Shown: one piece after another, positions 12,091 through 19,425 of the stretch
Layout: the number at the start of each line of letters is the position of its first letter
Position numbering within the stretch: position 1 is the stretch's first letter
From: a virus
IMG/VR virus record: IMGVR_UViG_3300042860_002342
Span: 1-27,363 of that record
Strand: one strand, 5' to 3'
DNA: 27,363 nt
Made by a program: the position numbers and the translations under genes
Notes under the pieces: generated by a model
Told to the model about the DNA's origin: nothing
What the model saw: only the letters and a program-made list of their open reading frames with translations
Databases searched by the model: none

Positions 12091-13373
12091 CCCTGCGCCC
12101 TTACCAGCGAGCCGCTGCTGACTTCTTGTACGACAACGACCGCGCGATGGTGCTGGCGCCGGTCGGCGCGGGCAAGACGGCCACGGCGCTGGACGCGATC
12201 TATAGTCTGGTGCAAGACACCGGCTACCGGGTGTTGGTGCTGGCGCCGCTGCGGGTGGCGCAGCACGTCTGGCCTGCGGAAGCGGAGAAGTGGGCGCCAG
12301 AGCTGCACGTCGAGGTCGCTTGCGGCTCGCCCAAGGAGCGCGTCGAGGCGCTGCGGTCGCGGGCCGAGGTGGTCGTCACCAACTACGACAGCATCGAGTG
12401 GCTGGTGCAACAGCCGGAGATCGAGACGTTCCGGGCTGTGGTGTTCGACGAACTGACGCGGCTGAAGAACCCGAGCGGCAAACGCTTCAAGGCGCTAGAG
12501 AAGGCGATCAAGCACATCGAGGTGCGCTGGGGCCTGACGGGCAGCTTTACCAGCAACGGTCTGGAGGACGTTTTCGGGCAGTGCAAGATCGTCCAGCAGA
12601 CGATGCTGGGTCGCAGCAAGGGCGCTTTCCTCCAGCAGTATTTTTACTGCGTCAACCAGGAGTTCAACCAGTGGGCGCCCCGGCACGGCGCACTGGAGCA
12701 CGTCATGGGCCGAATCCGCCCGTGGACCTACCTGCTGGAGGCGGGCGTGTACACCGACACCCTGCCGCCGCTGCACACGGTCGAGGTGCCGTGCCAGATG
12801 GACATGGCGCCGTACCGAAAGATGCAGAAGGAATTCGTGCTGGAGTTTGAGGGCCAGACCATCAGCGCCGTGACCGCTGCGGCGGCGGGGCAGAAATTGC
12901 AGCAACTCGCGGCGGGGTTCGTCTACGACGAGGAGCGCGAGGCGCACTGGACGCACACGGTCAAGTTGGACCGGCTCGCGGAACTGTTGGAGGAGAACCA
13001 GCGAGCGCCGACCATCGTGTTCTATCAGTTTCAAGCGGAATACGACGCCCTGCGCCAACGCTACCCGCACGCCGGGACGGTGGACGACATCGACCTCTGG
13101 AACCGTGGCGATCTGGAAGTCTTGCTGCTGCACCCCGCAGCCGCAGGGCATGGGCTGAACCTCCAGCACGGCGGGCACCATGTCGTGTTCCTGTCGCTGC
13201 CGTGGTCGCTGGAGCTATACGAGCAGGCTATCGGGCGACTGCACCGTAGCGGTCAGCAGCACCCGGTCTGGTGTTATGTCATGTTGATGGAGGGTACCGT
13301 GGACGAGAAGATGTGGACTGCATTACGGAACAAACGCAGCGTGTCAAACGCTGCACTGGAGGCACTGCGATGA
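12087..13373 (+). CDS. SNF2-like DEAD/DEAH-type superfamily 2 helicase
   Basis: A 428-residue helicase/translocase. Motif Q/I region: RPYQ and APVGAGKT (24-31); motif Ia VLVLAPLRVAQHVWPAE; motif II VVFDELTRLKN with D121-E122; motif III LTGSF (150-154); C-terminal RecA fold ends in motif VI YEQAIGRLHRSGQ (378-390, arginines 384 and 387). This is the standard architecture of phage SNF2-type ATPases that remodel or branch-migrate DNA. The C-terminus is short, with no extra domain. ATG 12087 overlaps the stop of the membrane peptide gene. Together with VRR-NUC it likely acts on recombination intermediates. Confidence 0.92.
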   Translation: MTLRPYQRAAADFLYDNDRAMVLAPVGAGKTATALDAIYSLVQDTGYRVLVLAPLRVAQHVWPAEAEKWAPELHVEVACGSPKERVEALRSRAEVVVTNYDSIEWLVQQPEIETFRAVVFDELTRLKNPSGKRFKALEKAIKHIEVRWGLTGSFTSNGLEDVFGQCKIVQQTMLGRSKGAFLQQYFYCVNQEFNQWAPRHGALEHVMGRIRPWTYLLEAGVYTDTLPPLHTVEVPCQMDMAPYRKMQKEFVLEFEGQTISAVTAAAAGQKLQQLAAGFVYDEEREAHWTHTVKLDRLAELLEENQRAPTIVFYQFQAEYDALRQRYPHAGTVDDIDLWNRGDLEVLLLHPAAAGHGLNLQHGGHHVVFLSLPWSLELYEQAIGRLHRSGQQHPVWCYVMLMEGTVDEKMWTALRNKRSVSNAALEALR

Positions 13374-13411
13374 CGATTATCGAAATCCGCATAGACAGGG
13401 GCTGCACATGA
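13370..13411 (+). CDS. Possible 13-aa leader/coupling peptide
   Basis: MTIIEIRIDRGCT starts in an ATGA overlap with the helicase stop, has GGAGG 7 nt upstream (13358-13362) and ends in an ATGA overlap with the next gene at 13408. It may be only a translational bridge that carries ribosomes over the 34-nt gap. No other evidence supports a functional product. Confidence 0.3.
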   Translation: MTIIEIRIDRGCT

Positions 13412-13791
13412 CAACCAGGGATTGGAAAGTCTGGATCGAACTGAAGACCGTTCGACTTGAAGAAGCGGTCAAGCTGGCGCTCGGACTCGACCCAAGCGAC
13501 CAAGGCAGCTTGCATCACCCCAAGCACGGCTACATCGTAGACGAGTATTTCGAAGCCTTGCGACAGGCGAGGGTAGCTGCGAGACCTGGGGAGATCATCA
13601 AAGTCTTCGCGCCTACTGAGACCGATGGCGCTGCAGAAGGCGCCAACTTTGTATCGCTCGCCGAGGTCGCAGCCTTCTTCGCTCGAATCTGGGGCGCGAA
13701 AGACCTCCTCCCAGTACCACTGCAAGAGCTAGTGTCCTCCCCCGCCGGGGGGGAGAAGCAATCGCTATCGAGACCGACGGAGAAATTATGA
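13408..13791 (+). CDS. Hypothetical protein, 127 aa
   Basis: The protein begins MTTRDWKVWIELKTVRLEEAVKLALGLDPSD, a pattern seen in proteobacterial and phage proteins of unknown function in which a WxxW-type start precedes a helix with a 'xALxLDPxx' ending. The middle is alpha/beta (SLAEVAAFFARIWGAKDLLPVPLQEL); the last 20 residues are polar and probably flexible. AGGGG lies 6 nt before ATG 13408. It overlaps the next gene by 4 nt. It is in the same rightward operon as the helicase. No function assigned. Confidence 0.65.
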   Translation: MTTRDWKVWIELKTVRLEEAVKLALGLDPSDQGSLHHPKHGYIVDEYFEALRQARVAARPGEIIKVFAPTETDGAAEGANFVSLAEVAAFFARIWGAKDLLPVPLQELVSSPAGGEKQSLSRPTEKL

Positions 13792-13973
13792 ACTGGCGCC
13801 AAATGAACCAAAGATTGCCCGACCTGAGTGAGTCGGAACTGTACGAACTGATCCAAGCGGAACGGACCGGCGCCCGCCGCAAGACCGTGATGCTACGGCT
13901 CCACCAGCGGTACTGCGTTCTGCGCGACGCCCGCGAGCGGCAGGAAATCATGGGAGACGGCGATGCGGCGTGA
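13788..13973 (+). CDS. Small conserved phage protein, 61 aa
   Basis: Starting with MNWRQMNQRLPDLSESELYELIQ, this basic, all-helical protein (then RTGARRKTVMLRLHQRYCVLRDARERQE) matches the look of short proteins that follow the SNF2/VRR-NUC block in related phages. It may be a DNA- or RNA-binding helper because of its arginine content, but no motif is diagnostic. Its ATG overlaps the preceding stop, and it overlaps the next start by 11 nt. Confidence 0.7.
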   Translation: MNWRQMNQRLPDLSESELYELIQAERTGARRKTVMLRLHQRYCVLRDARERQEIMGDGDAA

Positions 13974-14121
13974 CCTCTTGACCCGCGCCTGCCGCCTCTG
14001 GCGCTCCGGTGACAGGGACTTGGATCGGTACAACCGCCGCGCTTGGCTGCGGTCTGTTCGCATCCTTGGCGACAAATGGATTCTTGCGAGGCCCATCAAT
14101 GAACGTCAGACCGACATCTGA
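13963..14121 (+). CDS. Small basic protein, 52 aa, last gene of the rightward operon
   Basis: A 52-residue, arginine-rich protein (MRRDLLTRACRLWRSGDRDL, then NRRAWLRSVRILGDKWILA). GGGAG lies 6 nt before ATG 13963, and the gene overlaps the previous one by 11 nt. Short proteins with this RLWxSGDxxLDRxNRR pattern recur at this spot in phage genomes; function unknown, perhaps nucleic-acid-binding. Its last 16 nt overlap, tail to tail, the end of the endolysin gene on the other strand, with no terminator in between. Confidence 0.7.
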   Translation: MRRDLLTRACRLWRSGDRDLDRYNRRAWLRSVRILGDKWILARPINERQTDI

Positions 14122-14621
14122 GTGGCAACAGCTTCCACTTCCCTTACCCGAGCCGACCAGCCCCGACCGAACACCGGGAACGTCCGCAGGCCTTGAAGAA
14201 ACTCCAGCCGCTCCTGACAGTAGCGCCGGATCAGTTCCGCCTTGGGGAAGTCTCTTGCCGCACCCAGCGTAACGAGACCGACCGCGCCGTCTTGTGGCAC
14301 ACCCAAGACTTCCTGTAGCCACTTGGCGGCGCGGCCAGGACCGCTGTTCACTGCCGCGTCGAACACGCAGTAGTCCACGCCTAGCGGCAGGTCATCGCCC
14401 CTTACGCGGTCCCAGAAGCGCCTGCGGTAGAGCGGCTCGACGTCAATGGGCTTCAGCCGCCGCATCTCCGCCGTTGTTACCGGGCGCCCGCGCCACTCTT
14501 GCCAGACTGCCTTGGTAACGCCTAGGTTCGTGGCGCCCCCAGGGTCCTGCGGGTGGTTGACGAACCCGCCTTCGTGCGCCAGCACCAAGGCGAGACAGCG
14601 GTCGAAGTTAGTTACGGCCAT
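14106..14621 (-). CDS. Endolysin, glycoside hydrolase family 108 (muramidase)
   Basis: The 171-residue enzyme has the GH108 signature at its N-terminus: LAHEGGFVNHPQDPGGATN, with E17 as the expected catalytic glutamate, followed by the C-terminal peptidoglycan-binding part (about residues 82-165) including DAAVNSGPGRAAKWLQ. It cleaves the glycan backbone of peptidoglycan at the end of infection. There is no signal peptide, so it needs a holin; two small membrane proteins are encoded just upstream (14608-15002). Its start lies inside the end of the holin-like gene. No strong Shine-Dalgarno is visible, so coupling is likely. Confidence 0.92.
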   Translation of the reverse strand: MAVTNFDRCLALVLAHEGGFVNHPQDPGGATNLGVTKAVWQEWRGRPVTTAEMRRLKPIDVEPLYRRRFWDRVRGDDLPLGVDYCVFDAAVNSGPGRAAKWLQEVLGVPQDGAVGLVTLGAARDFPKAELIRRYCQERLEFLQGLRTFPVFGRGWSARVREVEAVATQMSV

Positions 14622-14781
14622 CCGGCAGCAGCACGCCCAGCAGACCGGCGACGCCTAGGCCCGCCGTCACAATGGCCTCGGCCAGTTGCGGGGCCAACGG
14701 TACGCCCAGCGCCGTGAGGAACAGCGTAATGCCGCGCCACGTTGACGCCTCTTTCGATCTAGCCAGCAGGAACGCTCTCAT
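14608..14781 (-). CDS. Probable holin, 57 aa
   Basis: A short protein (MRAFLLARSKEASTWRGITL) with two hydrophobic helices, about residues 17-30 and 37-53, and a polar ARSKEASTW motif that is widespread in phage proteins annotated as holins or holin-associated. It lies immediately upstream of the endolysin and overlaps it by 14 nt, the normal lysis-cassette position. ATG 14781 overlaps the preceding stop by 4 nt, and GGCGG lies 8 nt upstream. The frame is open further upstream but has no valid start support. It would form the membrane hole that releases the endolysin. Confidence 0.65.
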   Translation of the reverse strand: MRAFLLARSKEASTWRGITLFLTALGVPLAPQLAEAIVTAGLGVAGLLGVLLPDGRN

Positions 14782-15002
14782 GACTTGTCCGCCTTTGCGT
14801 CGAGTTTGTCGAAAAGTTTGCCCAGCATGTCCTTGATGTCCTTGATGTCGTCGCGGTAGTCGCTGCGCGACACGTAGGTGTGTGGCATGGCCCGCACGTC
14901 CTGGTCCAACCGCTCGATGGACCTGTAGATGGTGTTCAAGATCCACCCGCCGAAGCCGCCCGCGAGCGCGACGGCGATGTTGAATAGGGTCTGAAGGTCC
15001 AT
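14778..15002 (-). CDS. Lysis-cassette membrane protein with coiled coil, 74 aa
   Basis: Residues 5-25 (TLFNIAVALAGGFGGWILNTI) form one membrane helix; the rest is charged and helical (SIERLDQDVRAMPHTYVSRS, then IKDIKDMLGKLFDKLDAKAD). This layout recurs next to holins in many phages and may act as antiholin, pinholin partner or spanin-like accessory; the exact role cannot be told. Its gene follows the 532-aa virion gene and overlaps the holin-like start. No convincing Rz/Rz1 spanin pair was found in the window. Confidence 0.65.
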   Translation of the reverse strand: MDLQTLFNIAVALAGGFGGWILNTIYRSIERLDQDVRAMPHTYVSRSDYRDDIKDIKDMLGKLFDKLDAKADKS

Positions 15003-15003
15003 G

Positions 15004-16602
15004 CTATTCCACGACTAGTGCGTTTGTGGGGTCTTGAAAGTAAGGCGAGGACATGGCGCCCCTCGCCGCCGTAATCGGCACTGCGTCGAACGGCCCTTGA
15101 ATTATGCCGGGACGCTGGCCCAGCCGCATCTGTTCCGCCAGCCGATTGACGTCTCGGGTGCGCAGTTGCCCGCCCAGTTGACGGGCGGCAAGCCCCGCGC
15201 CTGCCAACCCAGCACCGTAAGGGCCAGAGACCGCGGTAAAGATAGCGGCGGCAGGCGTCATCGGCGTGAACTTAGCCACAACCCGCATCATGTCCTGCAA
15301 CTTGCCGCCCTTCGCCGCCGCCTTGATCTGCTCCTGCTCATCGGGCGTGAATACGCGCATGCGCCGCTTGTTGCGGGCCAGTTGTTGCAGCGCGGTCGTC
15401 AGCGCCTGCTCCTTGCCAGCAGTAGTAAAGTCGGCGTTCTCAATCATGTCCTGGAACACCTCGCTCTTCTTCATGCGAGAGTAGTCCTTCCGCGCCTGCT
15501 CCCACGCCTTGAGGACATCTGTGCGGCCCGCGACAATGTCGCTGGAAGGGGCGTTTACGATGTAGTCGTCAAAGCGGTCCATCAGTTCAGACGCGATTAG
15601 ACGCTCCTGCGCGTCTGTACTGCCTTTCGCGCCTTGAATCATCTTGCGCAGGCCTTGCAGTTCCGCCACGTCTTTAGGCATCGCAGCGGACATTTCCTCA
15701 ACTATCGCCGCGATGCGCGGATACGCCGTCGGCGTGTAGCCGACCGTGCGCCGCATGTCCGCTGCCTCGTTCGCCATGCGAGCAGCGAACTTGTCAGCGT
15801 CCATGCGGAAGCCAGACTTGTCGAGGATCTGATAGTTCTGCTTCGCTTTCTTGGTCAGATCTTCGGCGGACGGCACCGCCTCGCGCACCGTCTTGCGCAC
15901 CCCGGTCGCCCCGCCAGCTACAGTGCCCGCCGCCAAGCCCGCCAGCGGGCTGTCGGTGGCCTCGACCGTCGCCTGCCCTGCGACGCCTGCTGCCGGGGCC
16001 GCAATCATCTGCCGGGTCGGCTCTGCGCCAACCACACGCCCGACTGCCTGGGCGGCAGGGCGGGCAGAGCCTGCCAGCACCCGCGCAGCGCCGACCTGCG
16101 GCGCCGTGCCCAGCAGCGCCTCGGCGCCGGAGGAGAACACGCGCTCGCCTGCCGTCTCTGGTGTCGGCCCTGGCAGGTAATTGCGGATGATGTCGGACGG
16201 CAACCGCACCTGCCCGCCCATCAGCGCGTTGTACGCCATCACACCTGCGTCGGCGACGGGCACTGCCAGCCCGCCGATCAGCGCCCCCGCCGCCATGCCG
16301 GGAGGGCCCGCAGGAGATCCCAGCAGCGCCCCAGCCGTTGTACCAATGGCCGCAGGCGCAGCGGCTTTGCCTGCCAGACCTCCAAAGCGGGCGACGGTGC
16401 CCAACACACCCCGTTTTTGCGGCGCGGCGGCGGGCGCTGGGGCGCTTCCCGGCGACAAGAACTGCATGATCTCCTGCGACGAATAGCCTTCCTTCAGCGC
16501 CCGCTCGACCTTGGGGTCTTTGCTGCGTAGATGCTGAATGATCTCGTCGTCGGCGTAGCCTTGCCGCCGCGCTTCGTCTATCTGTGTCTGATAGTCAGCC
16601 AT
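15004..16602 (-). CDS. Internal virion/DNA-ejection protein, 532 aa (probable)
   Basis: An Ala/Gly-rich protein with an N-terminal helical repeat (GYADDEIIQHL and EGYSSQEIMQFL, similar short 'x-G-Y-S/A-x-x-E-I-x-x-(H/F)-L' units), a Gly/Ala-rich hydrophobic region (about 70-120) that could enter membranes, and a long helical C-terminus. It lies downstream of the gp7-like ejection gene and upstream of lysis, the slot of P22 gp16/gp20-like proteins that form the trans-envelope conduit. Assignment is by context and composition. The start at 16602 has no strong Shine-Dalgarno, and the gene is 9 nt after the previous stop. Confidence 0.65.
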   Translation of the reverse strand: MADYQTQIDEARRQGYADDEIIQHLRSKDPKVERALKEGYSSQEIMQFLSPGSAPAPAAAPQKRGVLGTVARFGGLAGKAAAPAAIGTTAGALLGSPAGPPGMAAGALIGGLAVPVADAGVMAYNALMGGQVRLPSDIIRNYLPGPTPETAGERVFSSGAEALLGTAPQVGAARVLAGSARPAAQAVGRVVGAEPTRQMIAAPAAGVAGQATVEATDSPLAGLAAGTVAGGATGVRKTVREAVPSAEDLTKKAKQNYQILDKSGFRMDADKFAARMANEAADMRRTVGYTPTAYPRIAAIVEEMSAAMPKDVAELQGLRKMIQGAKGSTDAQERLIASELMDRFDDYIVNAPSSDIVAGRTDVLKAWEQARKDYSRMKKSEVFQDMIENADFTTAGKEQALTTALQQLARNKRRMRVFTPDEQEQIKAAAKGGKLQDMMRVVAKFTPMTPAAAIFTAVSGPYGAGLAGAGLAARQLGGQLRTRDVNRLAEQMRLGQRPGIIQGPFDAVPITAARGAMSSPYFQDPTNALVVE

Positions 16603-16611
16603 CGTCGCGGG

Positions 16612-18219
16612 TCACTTGAAGATGTCGCCAAGCGGCTTGCGCTGCCCACCTGCTGCGGGCGCGGCAGGAGCTTTGCCGCCAGTAGCAGGCGCGTATTTTT
16701 TCAGCGCCGGGTCATCAAAAATAGATTTGCTGGCAGGGCCTTCCACCCAAGCGTCTTCGGCGCCGTCGTAAGTCTTGTTCTTGCGATACCAGTCAGCATA
16801 GAACTTACGTTCGGCAATATCGCGGTTTGCCAAGGCCGTAGTAACCGCCAAAATAAACTCGTTAGCCTCGCGTTCGTTAGTGAGCGAAGCGGCTGTTTGG
16901 TCAAGCCGTTTAGCGTCGTTATCAGTTTGCGGGCCTTTCTGAGCCAGCATTTTTTCCTGAACAGTTTCACGGGCCATCGCCAAAAACGACTGAGCGTTCG
17001 CCGCGTATTTTTCGGCGTCTTTACTAAGGCCCAACGCGCTAAGCACCGAAGCCGCTGACGCCTGCGCCTCAGCACCCCACCCAGTTCTAAAACCTCTATC
17101 AAGCACGGACTTGGCTATGTCTACCCGCGCTATAGTACGCCGCGCTTGGTCGGCCCGCTGACTGATAGTCTTAAACGTATCCATCAAAAATCCGCCGCGC
17201 TGCGTCTGCTCGGCTTTTTCTGACGGGGGTAGTTGAACCGTAGTGCTGGCGGCGCTAAGCGGTTTGATTCGTTTTTGCCACTGTTCAAACGTACCCGTAA
17301 ATTTGTCAAATTTGCGGGCGTATTCGTACTCTTTCAGGTCCGAAGTCAGCCCGGCAGTCTGGCGCTCAAAAGCAAATTTTGCTTCGTCGCGGTAATTTTT
17401 CGCAAGATCACTACGGCCAGTACCGTCAAGTCTTTCGGCCATGGTAAGCGCGTAAGCGACCGGGTCAACCGGCGCTTGCCCAAACTGAACTTCGTTAGCG
17501 GCCACATCGCGCCCCTGCCCTAAAGGCGTCGGTTGGCCAACAGCAGACTTATCACGAACGGGGGGACCGAACGCTTGGTCGGCGTATTTTTTCGCATCTG
17601 AGATGGCAGCAGAGTCTACCCGTGACTTTGTGAGGGACTCCAACGACTGCGCCGACTGCGCCGCGAATGCCGGCACTTCTTCGTCAGGCAGCGCCTTAAT
17701 CTTGGCTTCGCCTTCTGCGGGGTCGACCCCAAGTCGCTTCAAAAACGGCCCAACCGTCGGGTCTGTGTGCGCCGCGTTGTGCAGCGCCAACAAACCTTCA
17801 CGGGAGGTAACTTGCGCGTGCATGTTGCGGAACTGCTCCAGCCGCGCATTGATCGCCTTGTCTTGCTCCTGCGACGCCTTAAACTGCGCTTCCTGCGCTT
17901 CCCGCGATGCCTTTTTTTGCTTAAGTTGCATCTCGGCATACTTCGGAACTTGACCGCCCAGCCCGTACCTCGGCGCCGCCTGCATAATCGCGCCGTAGTT
18001 GATCTCGCCCGTCTCAGGGTCAAACATGCCGGGTTGCCCGAGCAGCGCGTTGGTCGCCTGCTCCTGCTCCTGTTCTCGCTGCGCCTTCTGAAGTTGCAGC
18101 GCGTTTAGTTGCCGTTGCTGCTGGGCGGAACGGATCGCCTCAAACTGCGTCAGCGTGTTGAACAGGTTCTCTGCTTGCGGCGGGCGATAGCTGCCAAGAA
18201 TCGAAGTATCAATTGGCAT
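16612..18219 (-). CDS. Internal virion/DNA-ejection protein, 535 aa (probable)
   Basis: ATG 18219 is chosen (AAGGA 8 nt upstream) rather than the more upstream open frame. The N-terminus (MPIDTSILGSYRPPQAEN, then FNTLTQFEAIRSAQQQ) is typical of phage internal proteins, followed by long Gln/Glu/Ala-rich helices (about 30-150) suited to coiled coil. It lies between the gp7-like gene and the 532-aa gene, so it is probably one of the three ejection proteins. Codons in the C-terminal two thirds use more A/T at third positions (runs such as AAA, TTT) than neighbours, suggesting a mosaic exchange. Length is compatible with P22 gp20/gp16-type proteins. Confidence 0.65.
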   Translation of the reverse strand: MPIDTSILGSYRPPQAENLFNTLTQFEAIRSAQQQRQLNALQLQKAQREQEQEQATNALLGQPGMFDPETGEINYGAIMQAAPRYGLGGQVPKYAEMQLKQKKASREAQEAQFKASQEQDKAINARLEQFRNMHAQVTSREGLLALHNAAHTDPTVGPFLKRLGVDPAEGEAKIKALPDEEVPAFAAQSAQSLESLTKSRVDSAAISDAKKYADQAFGPPVRDKSAVGQPTPLGQGRDVAANEVQFGQAPVDPVAYALTMAERLDGTGRSDLAKNYRDEAKFAFERQTAGLTSDLKEYEYARKFDKFTGTFEQWQKRIKPLSAASTTVQLPPSEKAEQTQRGGFLMDTFKTISQRADQARRTIARVDIAKSVLDRGFRTGWGAEAQASAASVLSALGLSKDAEKYAANAQSFLAMARETVQEKMLAQKGPQTDNDAKRLDQTAASLTNEREANEFILAVTTALANRDIAERKFYADWYRKNKTYDGAEDAWVEGPASKSIFDDPALKKYAPATGGKAPAAPAAGGQRKPLGDIFK

Positions 18220-18229
18220 GGTCAGTTCC

Positions 18230-19000
18230 TTAAGGCGTGGTCGGCCCAATCGGAATCAAGTTGTTGCGGCTGAAGAACGGCAGCGAAAAACCGCCGCCCC
18301 CGCCTTCTGCCGGGTAGAGTTGATTCATCATCGCGCCTTGCATGAACGCGCTTCCCGCGCCTTGCAGCGCCCCGCCAAGAGCGTTGGCGCGGTTCATGTA
18401 TTGGCTGGCGCGGATATTGCCCAGCGTCGCGGCGGTCTCGCCTGCCTGTTGGCCGTAGGCGCCTGCGGCGCCGGTCATCACGTTGGTGGCGGATTGGCCT
18501 GCGCCCATCAGGGACTGGAGTGGGTTCAGCCGCGCTTGGCGCTCGATCTGGTAGCGATTGAAGGCGTTTTGGTACTCCTGGCTGGCCAGATCCTGACCGA
18601 ACCGCGTGATGCCGCGCAGCGCACCGCCGGACAGCATCCCGCCCCGCGCTGCGGCTGACCGCTCCAGCGCCTTCATGCCCTCCGACATGCGAAAAGCGTA
18701 GCCCGGATCGTTCTCGAACTGCTCCATGCCGAACGGTCGCGCCGCCATGCCGTAGTCGGCAGCGGTCGTGTCGCCGCCCAGCCCAAGCAGTTGCATCAGC
18801 CGGTTCTGCCCGGTTAGCCCGGCCTGTCGGAACGGCTCTTGCAGTTCCATTTGGCGGTTGAACATGCGCTCCTGCACAGCGGCTTGCGACATGGCGGCTT
18901 CGCGCTGCGCTTGCGCGGCTTTGTCGCCTGCGCGGGAGCCGATGATGCCGCTGACAATCTGCGACCCACCTAATACTGCGGCTGCTGTGACCCAAGTCAT
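18230..19000 (-). CDS. DNA transfer (ejection) protein, P22 gp7-like
   Basis: A 256-residue Ala/Gly/Gln-rich protein. The segment FENDPGYAFRMSEGMKALER (about residues 95-114), followed by ARGGMLSGGALRGITRFGQD and a helical stretch LASQEYQNAFNRYQIERQA, is the signature of P22 gp7-type DNA-transfer proteins, which leave the virion with the DNA and help it cross the envelope. A hydrophobic start (VTAAAVLGGSQIVSGIIG) could be a membrane anchor. ATG 19000 overlaps the cupin gene stop and has AAAGG 8 nt upstream. Confidence 0.85.
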   Translation of the reverse strand: MTWVTAAAVLGGSQIVSGIIGSRAGDKAAQAQREAAMSQAAVQERMFNRQMELQEPFRQAGLTGQNRLMQLLGLGGDTTAADYGMAARPFGMEQFENDPGYAFRMSEGMKALERSAAARGGMLSGGALRGITRFGQDLASQEYQNAFNRYQIERQARLNPLQSLMGAGQSATNVMTGAAGAYGQQAGETAATLGNIRASQYMNRANALGGALQGAGSAFMQGAMMNQLYPAEGGGGGFSLPFFSRNNLIPIGPTTP

Positions 19001-19425
19001 GTCAACACCTTTAATCTGTTGTCGGCCAGAAACGGGCAGGTCGGATCGTATTCCACCAGTTCATCTTCCGCCGCCGCGACATCCGTTTCGTCGGTGCGGT
19101 GGATGGTCATGTACAGCGTGTCGGTGATCGCGTAGATCGCCCGCTTGTCGCCCGGATGGCTGGTCAGCAGGAACGGGGCGCGTAGCTCTTGCGCTTCTTC
19201 GCCAACCGACACCGCGACGCACCCCGACACCACCATGAAGAAGTGTTCCTTCTTATGGACCTTGCCGACGATTATAGTCCCAGCCGGTTGCCACACCTGA
19301 CGGCAATACATGCCGCCGTGGAAGATGTGCTCGGTCGGCAGTTCCACCTGGGGCTGCTTGAGGATCTCCTCTTGCAGCGCCTGCACTTTGCCGCGCAGTT
19401 GCGCGGTCTGAACGTCCGCGCTCAT
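18997..19425 (-). CDS. Cupin-fold phage virion-operon protein, 142 aa
   Basis: Residues 33-112 form a cupin-like beta-barrel: HIFHGGMYCRQVWQPAGTII, GKVHKKEHFFMVVSG with paired histidines as possible metal ligands, and a second half with RAPFLLTSHPGDKRAIYAIT. An N-terminal coiled helix precedes it (LRGKVQALQEEILKQP). Cupin proteins like this recur between tail-fibre and ejection genes of podoviruses; whether they are enzymes or structural is not known to me. ATG 19425 overlaps the fibre-gene stop (ATGA), so expression is coupled. No catalytic function is claimed. Confidence 0.75.
   Translation of the reverse strand: MSADVQTAQLRGKVQALQEEILKQPQVELPTEHIFHGGMYCRQVWQPAGTIIVGKVHKKEHFFMVVSGCVAVSVGEEAQELRAPFLLTSHPGDKRAIYAITDTLYMTIHRTDETDVAAAEDELVEYDPTCPFLADNRLKVLT

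Noticed and set aside
12495-13181. 228-codon open frame on the minus strand
   Set aside because: It is antisense to the SNF2 helicase, whose motifs are intact; no start signal.
15634-16530. 298-codon open frame on the plus strand
   Set aside because: It is antisense to the 532-aa virion gene, Arg/His-rich, and has no ribosome site or domain.
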